The notes under the pieces were generated by a model that saw only the letters and a program-made list of their open reading frames with translations, ran no database searches and had not been told where the DNA came from. A DNA stretch of 64,000 nt from Rothia dentocariosa ATCC 17931. GTDB lineage: Bacteria > Actinomycetota > Actinomycetes > Actinomycetales > Micrococcaceae. Shown here in pieces: positions 52,597-62,192 of this stretch. The stretch is from NCBI RefSeq assembly GCF_000164695.2, contig NC_014643.1, forward strand, positions 496,001-560,000. The letters run 5' to 3'. The translations under genes and the position numbers were made by a program. The first letter of the stretch is position 1. Each line of letters opens with the position of its first letter.

Positions 52597-52898
52597 GGCA
52601 TGCATCCTCAATTTTATTAAGTCACGGAAGCTCAACGGTGTTCATGTAATTGACACCTATAAGAATACCTTGAAGAACGTGAATTTCTTCAATACTCCTT
52701 GAGAAATTTTTACACTGCATATTGCTGGACTCCTCATGTCATACCCTAGACTCTTAGTACAGAATGCTACTCACAGAGAGTACGCTGCACACAATGAAAG
52801 GGGATGGGAACCATATTAGGTTCCCATCCCCTTCTATTCATTGCGTCAGCGGTTCTAGGCTCAACCGCATAGTCCGTTTACCGCATTTGCCGAACCGG
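52597..52898. other. Intergenic region between lutC and the RHS gene
   Basis: About 300 bp. It is AT-rich near the RHS start and contains the 52798-52833 hairpin. No promoter was recognised with confidence. Confidence 0.35.
52798..52833 (-). terminator. Hairpin terminator of the lutABC operon
   Basis: Perfect 15-bp arms AAGGGGATGGGAACC / GGTTCCCATCCCCTT around a 6-nt loop, 65 bp past the lutC stop. Confidence 0.8.
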
Positions 52899-53546
52899 CT
52901 ATTTGCCTTCGAGAATCACCACATCCAGGATGCGCGGTCCGTGCACACCCTCCACGCGAATCAGCTCAATATCGCTGGTCGCAGACGGCCCGGAGATCAT
53001 GGTCACCGGGCGCTCATAGGTGATGCGTTCAATCGCCTCCGGCACCAACTCCACAACCGTGGATTCCGGCACCACGCACACGTGATGGTCGGGTACCAGG
53101 GAAATCGCGCGGCGACCTTCCTGCGGGGTGGAGTTCAAGAAAATGGTGCCGGTCTCAGCGCACGATACGGTCGAGGAGGTGACCACCGCATCCACGGCGT
53201 CAAGCTCGTGCACCGAAAGCGCGCCGGGTTCGAGAGTGCTCCCCGAATCGGTGACGTGCACGCGGGTTGCGGTATCCTCAGGCAGCCATTCGGGGTTCAG
53301 CCCGGTGGGAACCACATAGCGCGAGTTCTCTCCCAGACGCTCGGCAATAACCTCGGCGATATTCGACTCGGTCGCGTTAAAGACGTTCGCCTTATAGTCG
53401 ATCAGACGATCCACCAGCATCTCAATAGTCTGCTCGCGGTTCAGCTCGCTCACGCGGCGGTAATTACGCACGGGGGTTGGTGCCTCGGGGGCATCCGACA
53501 GGGACTCACGAATACGTGTGAGAATATCTTCCTTCGCAGAGGACAT
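52899..53546 (-). CDS. lutC: L-lactate utilisation protein LutC (LUD domain)
   Basis: A 215-residue LUD-domain protein: VTSSTVSCAETGTIFLNSTP, ISLVPDHHVCVV, and MISGPSATSDIELIRVEGVHGP, the diagnostic C-terminal motif. It is the third subunit of the LutABC (LldEFG) L-lactate dehydrogenase complex, which oxidises L-lactate to pyruvate. Its ATG overlaps the lutB stop by 1 nt (TAATG), so the proteins are made in a coupled way. Confidence 0.92.
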   Translation of the reverse strand: MSSAKEDILTRIRESLSDAPEAPTPVRNYRRVSELNREQTIEMLVDRLIDYKANVFNATESNIAEVIAERLGENSRYVVPTGLNPEWLPEDTATRVHVTDSGSTLEPGALSVHELDAVDAVVTSSTVSCAETGTIFLNSTPQEGRRAISLVPDHHVCVVPESTVVELVPEAIERITYERPVTMISGPSATSDIELIRVEGVHGPRILDVVILEGK

Positions 53547-55168
53547 TATGCGTTCTCCTTACCTTCACGAGCCGCCTGAGCTTCGGCCGCAGCCTGTGCG
53601 TTCGCTGCGGCTTCTGCAACCTTACCCTTATTCGCTTCGATGAGAGCGGCAATATCCACGCGCTCGGCGCTGTCGCGAGCGGGTGCGCCAGACTTTTCCT
53701 TCTTCCACCAGTTGCGGAACGACTCTTTAGGAGGCTCAGGAATATCGCGGTAGTCCGTCCAACCGCCGACAATTCCGGGCACCTTCGTAATCTTATGTTT
53801 CTTGCCGCTAATCAGACGGGACATCGGCAGACCACGTTCGGCGACCGCCATCATCTTGCCCGAGGAGAACAGCTTCTTAGCGCCGTACATCATGGCGTCC
53901 ATCTGGGTGGGTGCGTGCTTCTTCGCGTGCTTCGCTTCAACATCCTTACCGCGCAGATGCACCAGCACCTCGGGGAAGTTGATCTTCACGGGGCACACTT
54001 CGTAGCAGGCACCGCATAGCGAAGATGCGTACGGCAGCGAGTTATTGTGCGCCGCCTCAATGCCGGAAAGCTGTGGCGAAAGAATTGCACCAATCGGGCC
54101 GGGGTAAGTGGAACCGTAGGCGTGACCACCGGCGCGCTCGTATACGGGGCACACGTTCATGCAGGCGGAGCAACGGATGCAGCGCAGCGCCTGGCGGCCC
54201 AGTTCATCGGCCAGCACGGCGGTACGGCCATTATCGATGAGGATCACGTGCAGGTTCTGCGGGCCGTCACCGGGGGTTACGCCCGTCCACATGGAGGTGT
54301 AAGGGTTCATGCGCTCACCGGTGGAAGAACGCGGCAAAAGCTGCAGGAATGCCTCGTAATCCTGGAAGGTGGGCAGCAGCTTCTCAATACCCATGAACGA
54401 GATGAGGGTATCGGGCAGAGTCAGGCACATACGACCGTTGCCTTCGGATTCCACAATGGTCATGGTGCCGGTCTCAGCAATACCGAAGTTCACACCCGAA
54501 ACGGCGACCTTAGTCGAGAGGAACTTCTCGCGCAGACGGTTACGCGAAGCCTCCGCAAGCTCAGCGGGTTCATCGGTAATATCCGGGTTAATGCCTTCAA
54601 TCTTCTTAAGGAAGATATCGCGGATTTCGCGGCGGTTACGGTGAATTGCCGGAACCAGAATGTGCGAGGGGCGGTCTTCACCCAGCTGCACAATTTCTTC
54701 CGCAAGGTCGGTCTCAATGGCGTTAATGCCGTTCTCTTCCAAGAACTCGTTCAGACCGGTTTCGGCAGTTGCCATGGACTTGATCTTGATAATCTCGTCC
54801 ACACCCTGTTCGCGAATCAGATCGAGAGCGATCTGGTTTGCCTCGCGAGCATCGCGCGCCCAGTGTACGTGGCCACCGCGCGCGGTAAAGTTGCGCTCGA
54901 ACTGTTCCAGCATTTGGGGCAGGTTGAAGAGCACATAGTTCTTCACCATTTCGCCGGTGTTGCGCAGCTCCTGCCAGTCGGGCAGCTCGCTGGTGACGCG
55001 GGCACGTTTATTGCGAATAGCATGGGTCACGAAACGCAGGTTATTACGCAGCTGGTCATTCTTCAGCTCACGCTTGGCGTATTCGGGGAACGGTTCGTTC
55101 TCAAAGATATTGCCTTCGCCGTAGTGCACGACCTTCGGCATACCCAGGGGGATTGCGGTGGAAGTCAT
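53546..55168 (-). CDS. lutB: L-lactate utilisation iron-sulfur protein LutB
   Basis: 540 residues. The LUD domain covers about residues 70-300 (VAVSGVNFGIAETGTMTIVES). Two ferredoxin-like 4Fe-4S motifs follow: CIRCSACMNVCPVY and CGACYEVCPVKINFP. The C-terminal ~110 residues are Ala/Glu-rich. It is the central electron-transfer subunit of the LutABC complex. ATG at 55168 was chosen as best spaced from AGTAGG; an ATG at 55171 and a TTG at 55174 are alternatives. The gene starts 15 bp after the lutA stop. Confidence 0.93.
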   Translation of the reverse strand: MTSTAIPLGMPKVVHYGEGNIFENEPFPEYAKRELKNDQLRNNLRFVTHAIRNKRARVTSELPDWQELRNTGEMVKNYVLFNLPQMLEQFERNFTARGGHVHWARDAREANQIALDLIREQGVDEIIKIKSMATAETGLNEFLEENGINAIETDLAEEIVQLGEDRPSHILVPAIHRNRREIRDIFLKKIEGINPDITDEPAELAEASRNRLREKFLSTKVAVSGVNFGIAETGTMTIVESEGNGRMCLTLPDTLISFMGIEKLLPTFQDYEAFLQLLPRSSTGERMNPYTSMWTGVTPGDGPQNLHVILIDNGRTAVLADELGRQALRCIRCSACMNVCPVYERAGGHAYGSTYPGPIGAILSPQLSGIEAAHNNSLPYASSLCGACYEVCPVKINFPEVLVHLRGKDVEAKHAKKHAPTQMDAMMYGAKKLFSSGKMMAVAERGLPMSRLISGKKHKITKVPGIVGGWTDYRDIPEPPKESFRNWWKKEKSGAPARDSAERVDIAALIEANKGKVAEAAANAQAAAEAQAAREGKENA

Positions 55169-55182
55169 CATCAACCTACTTT

Positions 55183-55974
55183 CTATGCGAAGGCGAGTTC
55201 TACATTGCCGTCAATCTTCAGCGGATTCTCCTTGGTGGAGGCGAGGATTTCGGCAAAATGGACGGTCTTAACAGAGGATCCGCGGCGTGAGAGTGCACCG
55301 CCGATATTCATCAGGCAGGAGCAGTCACCGCCGGTGCATACGGATGCGCCAGTCTTCTCAACGTTGGTTGCTTTATCTTCAACCATCGCACCGGAAACAT
55401 CGGCGTTCTTGAACGAGAAGGTTCCGCCGAAGCCGCAGCACTGGTCGAGGCCCTCAATTTCGGTGTACTTAATGCCTTCAACGGTGCGCACAAGATCTGA
55501 CTGACGGGAGCCAAGATGCAGCAGGCGCATACCGTGGCATGAGCTGTGGTAGGTCACGTGCTCGGGGAAGTAAGAACCAAGCTGCTCGGCGGCGTTGGTG
55601 ATACCCAGAACGTCAATGAGAAGCTGGGAAAGTTCAAAGGTACGTGCGGCAATCTGCTCTGCCCGCACGGCAAGATCTTCGTCGCCCTGATGACGAGCGA
55701 TCATGGGCTGCTGGTGCCCCAGGGATGCCACGCAGGAACCTGAGGGTGCCACGGCAACATCCCAGTCCCACGCCTCAAAAGACTCGACGTGGTTTTTTAC
55801 GACGGGGTAAGCATCATCAAAGTACCCGGAATTGACGTGCATTTGGGAACAGCAGGTCTGCCCGGGAGGGTAAACAACCTCATGCCCCAAGCGTTCTAGA
55901 ATCTCGACGGTCGCGCGTGCTACGCGGGGATACATGCCATCAACAATGCACGTGGAGAAAAGCGCAATACGCAT
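55183..55974 (-). CDS. lutA: L-lactate utilisation CCG-domain protein LutA
   Basis: 263 residues with two cysteine-rich CCG domains, GQTCCSQMHVNSGYF and DQCCGFGGTFSFKN, and single Cys in CIVDGMYPRVA and SSCHGMRLL. These bind an iron-sulfur cluster in the LutABC lactate dehydrogenase. AGAAAGGACGG lies before the ATG. It is first in the lutABC operon and divergent from lldP. A partial LldR-type site lies about 125 bp upstream, fitting lactate control of both units. Confidence 0.93.
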   Translation of the reverse strand: MRIALFSTCIVDGMYPRVARATVEILERLGHEVVYPPGQTCCSQMHVNSGYFDDAYPVVKNHVESFEAWDWDVAVAPSGSCVASLGHQQPMIARHQGDEDLAVRAEQIAARTFELSQLLIDVLGITNAAEQLGSYFPEHVTYHSSCHGMRLLHLGSRQSDLVRTVEGIKYTEIEGLDQCCGFGGTFSFKNADVSGAMVEDKATNVEKTGASVCTGGDCSCLMNIGGALSRRGSSVKTVHFAEILASTKENPLKIDGNVELAFA

Positions 55975-56663
55975 GTTATCCGTCCTTTCTGGTTTCGAGT
56001 CTCTACAGAACCGCTGATGTGGGATGCGGTATGCGCTCCGGGACGCAAATTCCTGTGCCGAATTTACGTAACGCGGGTTTTCAACGCGCCAGGATCATGA
56101 CTGACCATGTTCTCTCAGGAACCCGCCGGTGTATACGGGGACCGGTCATATCGGTGTAGAAACGTATTCGTAGACTTTCTTCGTTGATCTTCATTTAACA
56201 CCAGGTTCGGAGCATTCCTTTAATTGAAATAACGAACATTTTTCTCACCAAATTGAGTTTTAAGGACTCCCTTAGTTTCAGGTAGTAAAGCATACTTTAG
56301 GTCATAGCAACCCCAATGTTTCGAGATACCTTAAACAGACATTCCGGCGGGTGTATATGCAGCATCCGCGAGCTGATGCGGAACTGCCCGATTTCTCTGC
56401 ATAATTTCCCGCAAATATGCATATCTTACCTATGCACTCCCTTGCAATATCGGGTGGCACAACCCAGGAACATCTCGAAAAAATGCAGTGCGCAAAATCT
56501 CTATGCGCAGAGCTGAAATTTAATGCCAGAAGTTGGAACAACCCGTTTTTGATGCCCCGAACGCAAATATCACCCCTCTCCCCCGCCATCGTGCGGAAAA
56601 CACACCTGCACTCTATAAGTTGTATCTCAAAGCACCCTTCGGGTAGGCTTCACATGAAGCTAA

Positions 56664-56674
56664 TGGTCAGACCA
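56664..56674. promoter_or_regulatory. LldR-type operator 1 (TGGTCAGACCA)
   Basis: A perfect 5-1-5 palindrome matching the TnGTnnnACnA consensus of FadR-family lactate regulators. It is 58 bp from the second site. The regulator gene is at 58634. Confidence 0.7.
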
Positions 56675-56721
56675 CATCCCAGAAGGGTGCCATAGTCGCC
56701 ACGAATCCGTGGAATTTTGAT

Positions 56722-56732
56722 TGGTCTGACCA
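56722..56732. promoter_or_regulatory. LldR-type operator 2 (TGGTCTGACCA)
   Basis: A second perfect palindrome, 31 bp before the lldP start codon and thus near the transcript start. Paired sites suggest cooperative or looping repression. Confidence 0.7.
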
Positions 56733-56763
56733 CATCACATTGAACCGAACCAAAGGAGTTCCA

Positions 56764-58437
56764 GTGAATACATTCTTCGCTGAACCCAACGCAGTCGGGG
56801 GAAGCCTTGGGCTAAGCGCGCTCGTGGCAACCATACCGCTGCTGACCTTCTTCATCATGCTACTCGTCGTCAAGGCACGCGCGCACTGGTCGGCGCTGGT
56901 GGCACTTGCCGCATCTATCCTGGTGGCAAGCCTCGGCTTTACGATGCCCTTCGATTTGGCAGGGCTCAGCGCGGTGCGCGGCGCTATCTACGGTTTGGTC
57001 ATCTGCTGGGTGATCCTCGGTGCCATCTGGTTCTACCAGGTCACCGTGCTTGCCGGACGCTTTGAAGACCTACGCCGTACCTTCGACCGTCTGGGTGGCG
57101 GCGATTTGCGCATCCAGGCGATTCTGATTGCCTTCTGCTTCGGTGGTCTGCTTGAAGCCCTCGCAGGGTTCGGTGCTCCCGTGGCAATTACCGCAACCAT
57201 GATTCTTGCCCTTGGTGTGAAACCGCTCAAAGCAGCTATTACCGTGCTTCTTGCTAACACCGCGCCTGTGGCCTTCGGCGCCGTCGCCGTCCCGATTGTG
57301 ACTGCAGGCGATGTTGGCGGCAAAGACCCGCACGTTATTGCAACCATCGTTGGTCACCAGGCACCGTTCCTGGCAATGTTCGTGCCCGTCATTCTGCTCT
57401 TCATCCTCGACGGTATGAAGGGTGTTAAAGATGCATGGCTCCCCGCCTTCGTCATCGGCATTTCCTTCGGTATTGCACAGTGGATAACCGCAGCAACCCC
57501 CGCATACAACCTCACCGACGTGGTGGCATGTATCGTCTCGATGGGTGCAGCAGTGCTCTTCCTGCGCTTCTGGAAACCGCGCGGCGTAGAAGGCGTGCGT
57601 GAGCGTTACGGCCTGCCTTCACAGGTCGAAGAGAAAGAAGCACTGCCCGCCGTGCGCGTGTGGATGGCTCTTCTTCCCTACCTGATCGTGGTTGTTATCT
57701 TCGGTCTCGTGAACCTCAGTGCAGAGTTGAAGGCATGGCTGAAAACCGTGGCTATCAAAATCGATATTCCCGCGCTTAGCTCCCGCTTGGTCACCAAAGA
57801 CGGCACAAAAGTTAAGGATGCTGTTTACTCCTTCACCTGGCTCTCGAACCCCGGCACCCTGCTGATTATTTCGGGTCTGATCGTGGGTGTTATCTACTTC
57901 CTCTTCAACGAAAAGGGTCGTTACGGGTTCAAGTTCCCCGCTCTGTTCACCGAATTCGGTTCGGTCGTCTACCGTATGCGCTGGTCAATTCTGACCATTG
58001 CATCGGTGCTGGCACTGGCATACGTCATGAACTTCTCGGGTCAGACCGTTGCCATGGGTACCTTCCTGGCAGGACTCGGCCCCGTATACGCTATCCTGGC
58101 ACCCGCACTGGGCTGGATCGGTACCGCAGTGACCGGTTCGGACACCAGCGCCAACGCACTGTTCTCGAAGCTGCAGGTCTCCGCCGCCGAGAACCTGCAC
58201 CAAGCCGGTATTTCTGGGGCAACCCCCGAGTTGCTGCTGGCTGCTAATACCACCGGTGGCGTGGTCGGTAAGATGATCTCCCCGCAGTCCTTGGCTATCG
58301 CGGCAACCTCCGTGGATATGGAAGGTAAGGAATCCGACATTCTCAAGGCCGTGGTTCCCTGGTCGTTCGCCATGCTCGTGGTGGTTTGTATTCTGGTCTT
58401 CCTGCAGACCAACGTGCTCTCGTTCCTGATTCCCTAA
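56764..58437 (+). CDS. lldP: L-lactate permease
   Basis: 557 residues, 12-14 helices, LctP family: LEALAGFGAPVAITATMILALG, AVPIVTAGDVGGKDPH, GWIGTAVTGSDTSANALFSKLQ and TTGGVVGKMISPQSLAIAAT are family hallmarks. It takes up lactate (and often glycolate) by proton symport. The GTG start at 56764 follows AAAGGAGTTCCA; an in-frame TTG at 56740 has no ribosome-binding site. It is controlled by the two operators just upstream and followed by the regulator gene lldR, with lutABC divergent. Confidence 0.95.
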   Translation: MNTFFAEPNAVGGSLGLSALVATIPLLTFFIMLLVVKARAHWSALVALAASILVASLGFTMPFDLAGLSAVRGAIYGLVICWVILGAIWFYQVTVLAGRFEDLRRTFDRLGGGDLRIQAILIAFCFGGLLEALAGFGAPVAITATMILALGVKPLKAAITVLLANTAPVAFGAVAVPIVTAGDVGGKDPHVIATIVGHQAPFLAMFVPVILLFILDGMKGVKDAWLPAFVIGISFGIAQWITAATPAYNLTDVVACIVSMGAAVLFLRFWKPRGVEGVRERYGLPSQVEEKEALPAVRVWMALLPYLIVVVIFGLVNLSAELKAWLKTVAIKIDIPALSSRLVTKDGTKVKDAVYSFTWLSNPGTLLIISGLIVGVIYFLFNEKGRYGFKFPALFTEFGSVVYRMRWSILTIASVLALAYVMNFSGQTVAMGTFLAGLGPVYAILAPALGWIGTAVTGSDTSANALFSKLQVSAAENLHQAGISGATPELLLAANTTGGVVGKMISPQSLAIAATSVDMEGKESDILKAVVPWSFAMLVVVCILVFLQTNVLSFLIP

Positions 58438-58473
58438 CCGGTACGCTGCACATACAAACGCATAAACCACGAT

Positions 58474-58503
58474 GGGGCGGTGTACTTCACGGTACGCCGC
58501 CCC
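58474..58503 (+). terminator. Terminator after lldP
   Basis: GGGGCGG pairs with CCGCCCC, with an inner GTAC/GTAC, followed by a T-rich stretch. Confidence 0.75.
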
Positions 58504-58633
58504 GCGCGTTTCTCTTACTATTCCTCACAGGCCCAGGCACTCTCCCACCCCACCTGAGCCGCCTCAAACGCACACACGGCGGGTTATTTTATTCTCACCC
58601 GCATCTTGAGACTTATTAGGATGGGAACACCTC

Positions 58634-59458
58634 ATGACTCACCTGACAGACTCGACATCCCGCATACAGGAACGCAGCTACAGCATCATTCTTGAAACCT
58701 TCGAGCGGCGGCTGCGCCTGGGCGAACTGCGTGTCGGTGATAAGCTGCCTTCCGAGCGTGCACTGGCCGAAAAGCACGGAATTTCTCGGCCCTCGGTACG
58801 CGAGGCCCTGCGTATTCTCAACGCGCTGGGGCTGATTCGCTCCAGTAGCGGATCGGGGCCGAAATCGGGCGCTATCGTCATCTCGGAGCCCTCCGACACC
58901 CTCAGCTGGGCACTGCGCATGCATATTGCAACCCGCAACCTGCCGGTCAAAGATGTGGTTTCTACACGTTTGCTTCTGGAGGGACCGGCTGCACGTGCCG
59001 CCGCAAATGCCCCCGACTCCCCCGAACGCGATTTGGCGTTGGAGAACGCCCGCGAGCATCTGCGTGAGATGGATCTGCCGCAGGTCTCGAACGAGCGTTT
59101 CCATTTCTGCGATACCCGCTTTCACTACGAACTTTCAAAGCTGGGCGGAAACATTGTGCTCGATACCGTGATCGATTCACTGCACATGGCGACTATCAGC
59201 TACGTGCAGGAGGCGGTGCCGCTGCTGCGCGATTGGGATTCCGTCAAGCAGACGCTTCAAGACCAGCACCGGGGCATTTACGAGGCGATCTCCACCCGCG
59301 ACGAAGACGCCGCCTATGAGAGGGTGTGCGAGCACATCAAATGGTTCTATTCGCTCTCGGACCGCGCCCGCGACCAACAGCGAGAACGGCAGGCTCAGGT
59401 GATGGATGCGGATGCGCTGCCGCATCAGGTGGTGCTGCATGAGGAGCATCTGGCGTAG
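58634..59458 (+). CDS. lldR: FadR/GntR-family lactate regulator LldR
   Basis: 274 residues. The winged helix covers about residues 15-80 (LRVGDKLPSERALAEKHGIS then RPSVREALRILNALGLI). The FCD effector domain (~95-240) has metal/ligand residues in FHFCDTRFHYELSKLGGN and DQHRGIYEAIS. It belongs to the FadR-type subgroup that represses lactate genes until L-lactate binds. Its position next to lldP and the two TGGTC-N-GACCA palindromes upstream of lldP support this. The last ~30 residues are charged. ATG follows GGATGGGAACACCTC. Confidence 0.9.
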   Translation: MTHLTDSTSRIQERSYSIILETFERRLRLGELRVGDKLPSERALAEKHGISRPSVREALRILNALGLIRSSSGSGPKSGAIVISEPSDTLSWALRMHIATRNLPVKDVVSTRLLLEGPAARAAANAPDSPERDLALENAREHLREMDLPQVSNERFHFCDTRFHYELSKLGGNIVLDTVIDSLHMATISYVQEAVPLLRDWDSVKQTLQDQHRGIYEAISTRDEDAAYERVCEHIKWFYSLSDRARDQQRERQAQVMDADALPHQVVLHEEHLA

Positions 59459-59467
59459 AAAATTTCC

Positions 59468-59536
59468 GCGAGCAGATAATATTTTGACGAGCAGATAACG
59501 GGTTGCTATCTGCTCGTCAAAATATTATCTGCTCGC
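59468..59536. repeat. 69-bp palindromic element, copy 3 (perfect arms)
   Basis: Two perfectly complementary 30-bp arms starting GCGAGCAGATAAT with loop ACGGGTTGC. It lies between the convergent ends of lldR and purC, so it could end both transcripts. Confidence 0.95.
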
Positions 59537-59549
59537 GCATTTAGTCTAT

Positions 59550-60476
59550 CTAGAACTTCGTGCCGGTCAGCCTCTCGTAGGCTTCAACATAGCGGGCGCG
59601 GGTCTTCTCGACCACATCCTCGGGCAGATGAGGCACATTATCCGAACCGTCCCAGCCCGATTCCGGCGAGCGCAGCCAGTCGCGCACAAACTGTTTATCA
59701 AAGCTCGGTTGGGATTTTCCGGGTTCGTACTCACTCGCATCCCAGAATCGTGAGGAGTCGGGGGTGAGCAATTCGTCGCCGAGGGTGATTTCGCCGCGGT
59801 AGGAATCGGTTCCGAATTCGACTTTGGTATCAGCCAAGATAATGCCCTGCTCGCGGGCGATTTTTTCGGCGGTGCTGTAGAGTTCGAGTGAGAGTTCTTC
59901 CAACCGGTTACCGATTGCGTGCCCTACTTCGGCGTAGAGTTCTTCGCGGGTAACCGGTTCATCGTGCTGGCCTACTTCGGCTTTGCCGGTCGGCGTGAAA
60001 ATTGGGGTTTCGAGGCGTGACCCATCCACAAGCCCCGCAGGGAGTTCGATGCCTGCTACGCTGCCGGTGTCGCGGTAACTTGTGAGCCCCGAACCCGTCA
60101 GATAGCCGCGCACAATGCACTCGACCGGGAACATATTGAGCGATTTGCATATCATGGCGCGCCCTGCGACTGATTCGGGCACATCGGTTGAAATCACATG
60201 GTTTGGGATATGCGAAAGTTGTTGAAACCACCACAGCGACATTTGGGTGAGGATTTTGCCTTTATCGGGGATTTCGGTGGGAAGAATTTTATCGAAGGCG
60301 CTAATGCGGTCAGAGGCGACGACCATGACGGAGCCTGCGCGGATTTCAGCATCATCACTGACTGTTAGCCCGGCAGCGTCATAGCGGCTTTCTTCGGGAA
60401 CGTATAGGTCGCGTACTTTACCTGAGTAGACGTGCGTCCACCCCGGAATCATGGGTGGGTTGTTGCGGGAATTCAT
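59550..60476 (-). CDS. purC: SAICAR synthetase
   Basis: 308 residues. Purine-biosynthesis step joining CAIR and aspartate with ATP. Motifs: YSGKVRDLY, ASDRISAFDKILPTEIPDKG, VECIVRGYLTGSG, EIILADTKVEFG (here as GIILADTKVEFG) and DSSRFWDASEYEPG. Length is typical of the actinobacterial form. CAGGAGAACTCCCC precedes the ATG. It lies 253 bp downstream of purD on the same strand, with a 69-bp palindrome in between. Confidence 0.96.
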   Translation of the reverse strand: MNSRNNPPMIPGWTHVYSGKVRDLYVPEESRYDAAGLTVSDDAEIRAGSVMVVASDRISAFDKILPTEIPDKGKILTQMSLWWFQQLSHIPNHVISTDVPESVAGRAMICKSLNMFPVECIVRGYLTGSGLTSYRDTGSVAGIELPAGLVDGSRLETPIFTPTGKAEVGQHDEPVTREELYAEVGHAIGNRLEELSLELYSTAEKIAREQGIILADTKVEFGTDSYRGEITLGDELLTPDSSRFWDASEYEPGKSQPSFDKQFVRDWLRSPESGWDGSDNVPHLPEDVVEKTRARYVEAYERLTGTKF

Positions 60477-60641
60477 GGGGAGTTCTCCTGTGGGGCGAAT
60501 GTGCGCGGCGTGTTTACCTATTCTTTACCTTACCGGACAATGCCCGCATCCCGCGATATGTGAATCCGAATGCGGCCGCAACGCCGTGTTCTCGGGGTTG
60601 GCTGTTAAGTTCTGTTACTTGGCGCCCGGCGGGAATACACC

Positions 60642-60710
60642 GCGAGCAGGTTGCTTTTGGGCGAGCCGGTAAGAAAATCCTACCTGTTCGACCAAAAACC
60701 ACCTGCTCGC
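60642..60710. repeat. 69-bp palindromic element, copy 4
   Basis: GAGCAGGT-type arms with several mismatches and loop AGAAAATCC, which is close to the reverse complement of the loop in copy 1, so the two copies lie in opposite orientation. It sits between purD and purC. Confidence 0.85.
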
Positions 60711-60728
60711 AGGAATAGAGAATAGCGG

Positions 60729-62012
60729 TTAGTTGCGGAGTTCGGGCACGGTAATCGCCCCCTGCACCGCTTTGAGAGCGATATCGGTGCGGTATTGTGC
60801 GCCTTCCCAAGTAATAGCATGTACCCCTTCGTAGGCGGCATCGCGAGCCTGGGCGAGGGTATCGCCCAGGGCCACAACGGCGAGCACGCGACCGCCCGCC
60901 GTCACAATCTCTTCGCCCGCGACAGCGGTTCCGGCATGCACCACATGCACATCGGGCATAGCGGATGCGCTCTCAAGCCCCGCAATCGCATCGCCCTTAC
61001 GCGGGGTTCCCGGATATTTCTCTGCCGCCATGACCACATCTACGGCGGTGCGGGGATCCCATTCCAGACAGGTGTCTTCGGCAATCTCGCCGCGAGATGC
61101 CGCAAGAAGCAGCTGCCCGAGCGGGGTACGCAGGCGTGCCAGCACCGCCTGGGTTTCGGGGTCGCCAAAGCGAGCGTTGAATTCGATGACGCGCACGCCG
61201 CGGCTGGTAACGGCGAGCCCGCAGAAGAGCACGCCCACGAACGGGGTGCCACGTTCTGCCATGCGAGCGATGGTGGGGCGGGCGATCTTTTCGATCACTT
61301 CGTCCACAAATCCTGCAGGCAGCCAGTCAAGCGGGGTGTAGGCGCCCATCCCGCCGGTGTTTGGGCCTTCATCGTTGTCAAAGATGCGCTTGAAATCCTG
61401 CGCAGGAGACAGCGGGAGCACGTTCTTTCCGTCGCTGATGACGAAGAGCGATACCTCGGGACCGTCCAAGAATTCTTCGATGACCACGGAACCGCCAGCG
61501 GCAAAGCAAGCGTTCGCATGTTCTAAGGCGGCATCCCGGTTCTCGGTGACAACCACGCCTTTACCCGCGGCGAGCCCGTCGTCTTTCACCACGTAGGGGG
61601 CGCCGAATTCGTCAAGGGCTTGCGCCGCTTCGGCGTCGGTTGTGGCTACGAAGGCGCGGGCGGTCGGCACGTTTGCCTCCTCCATCACCTGTTTGGCGAA
61701 TGCCTTGGACCCCTCAAGCTGTGCCGCAGCCGCAGAGGGACCAAAGACCGCGAAGCCCGCCTCGCGCAGAACATCGGAAACACCGGCGACTAGAGGTGCC
61801 TCAGGGCCAATAACCACCAGGTCTGCGGCGAGCTCACGGGCAAGCGCGACAGCCTGCTCAGGGCTATTGGCGTCGATGGCGTGTACCGGAACGTCCTGAG
61901 CGATGCCCGCGTTGCCGGGTGCGCTGTGAACTTCGGTCACCTGTGGGTCGCGCATAAGCGCACGGATAATTGCGTGTTCGCGGCCGCCGGGGCCCAGTAC
62001 CAAAACCTTCAT
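60729..62012 (-). CDS. purD: Phosphoribosylamine-glycine ligase (GAR synthetase)
   Basis: 427 residues, ATP-grasp enzyme making glycinamide ribonucleotide. It begins [19 protein letters not shown]. It has [54 protein letters not shown] and [12 protein letters not shown], all conserved. The start was set at the MKVLVLG methionine. TACTCT lies 7 nt upstream on the minus strand, so the message may be leaderless. It belongs to a purine unit with purC. Confidence 0.95.
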   Translation of the reverse strand: MKVLVLGPGGREHAIIRALMRDPQVTEVHSAPGNAGIAQDVPVHAIDANSPEQAVALARELAADLVVIGPEAPLVAGVSDVLREAGFAVFGPSAAAAQLEGSKAFAKQVMEEANVPTARAFVATTDAEAAQALDEFGAPYVVKDDGLAAGKGVVVTENRDAALEHANACFAAGGSVVIEEFLDGPEVSLFVISDGKNVLPLSPAQDFKRIFDNDEGPNTGGMGAYTPLDWLPAGFVDEVIEKIARPTIARMAERGTPFVGVLFCGLAVTSRGVRVIEFNARFGDPETQAVLARLRTPLGQLLLAASRGEIAEDTCLEWDPRTAVDVVMAAEKYPGTPRKGDAIAGLESASAMPDVHVVHAGTAVAGEEIVTAGGRVLAVVALGDTLAQARDAAYEGVHAITWEGAQYRTDIALKAVQGAITVPELRN

Positions 62013-62192
62013 GTACATAAGAGTACCGTGTCGGATGCGGCACGGGCGGGGTTTGTAACACCCCATGACTGTGCTTTACCCAGTGATCCTCTGCCCCCAA
62101 ATATTTTTACCGTGTAACGTTGTGCCCGCCGAATAGTGTTTTGAACCGTTCAGCTGTTTTCCACGTTTTGTGGTTTTCCCTGTGTCCGTGAG

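Larger units (their letters stand above)
55975..56763. promoter_or_regulatory. Divergent lutA/lldP control region
   Basis: 789 bp without a gene. It carries the two perfect LldR-type operators near lldP, a weaker site at 56097-56107 towards lutA (8 of 11 matches to TGGTC-N-GACCA), and a GGACCGGTCA palindrome near 56139. The long AT-rich middle has no recognised content. Confidence 0.55.

Noticed and set aside
54047..55504. A 485-codon open frame antisense to lutA-lutB
   Set aside because: lutA and lutB are certain from their iron-sulfur motifs. The antisense frame has no ribosome-binding site or domain.
26339..60710. CRISPR arrays for the repeated palindromes
   Set aside because: Copies are kilobases apart, each self-complementary, with no spacers and no cas genes.
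60514..60810. Short frames across the 60642 palindrome
   Set aside because: Similar peptides appear at the 26339 palindrome only because the repeat itself is translated; no start signal or conservation beyond the repeat.
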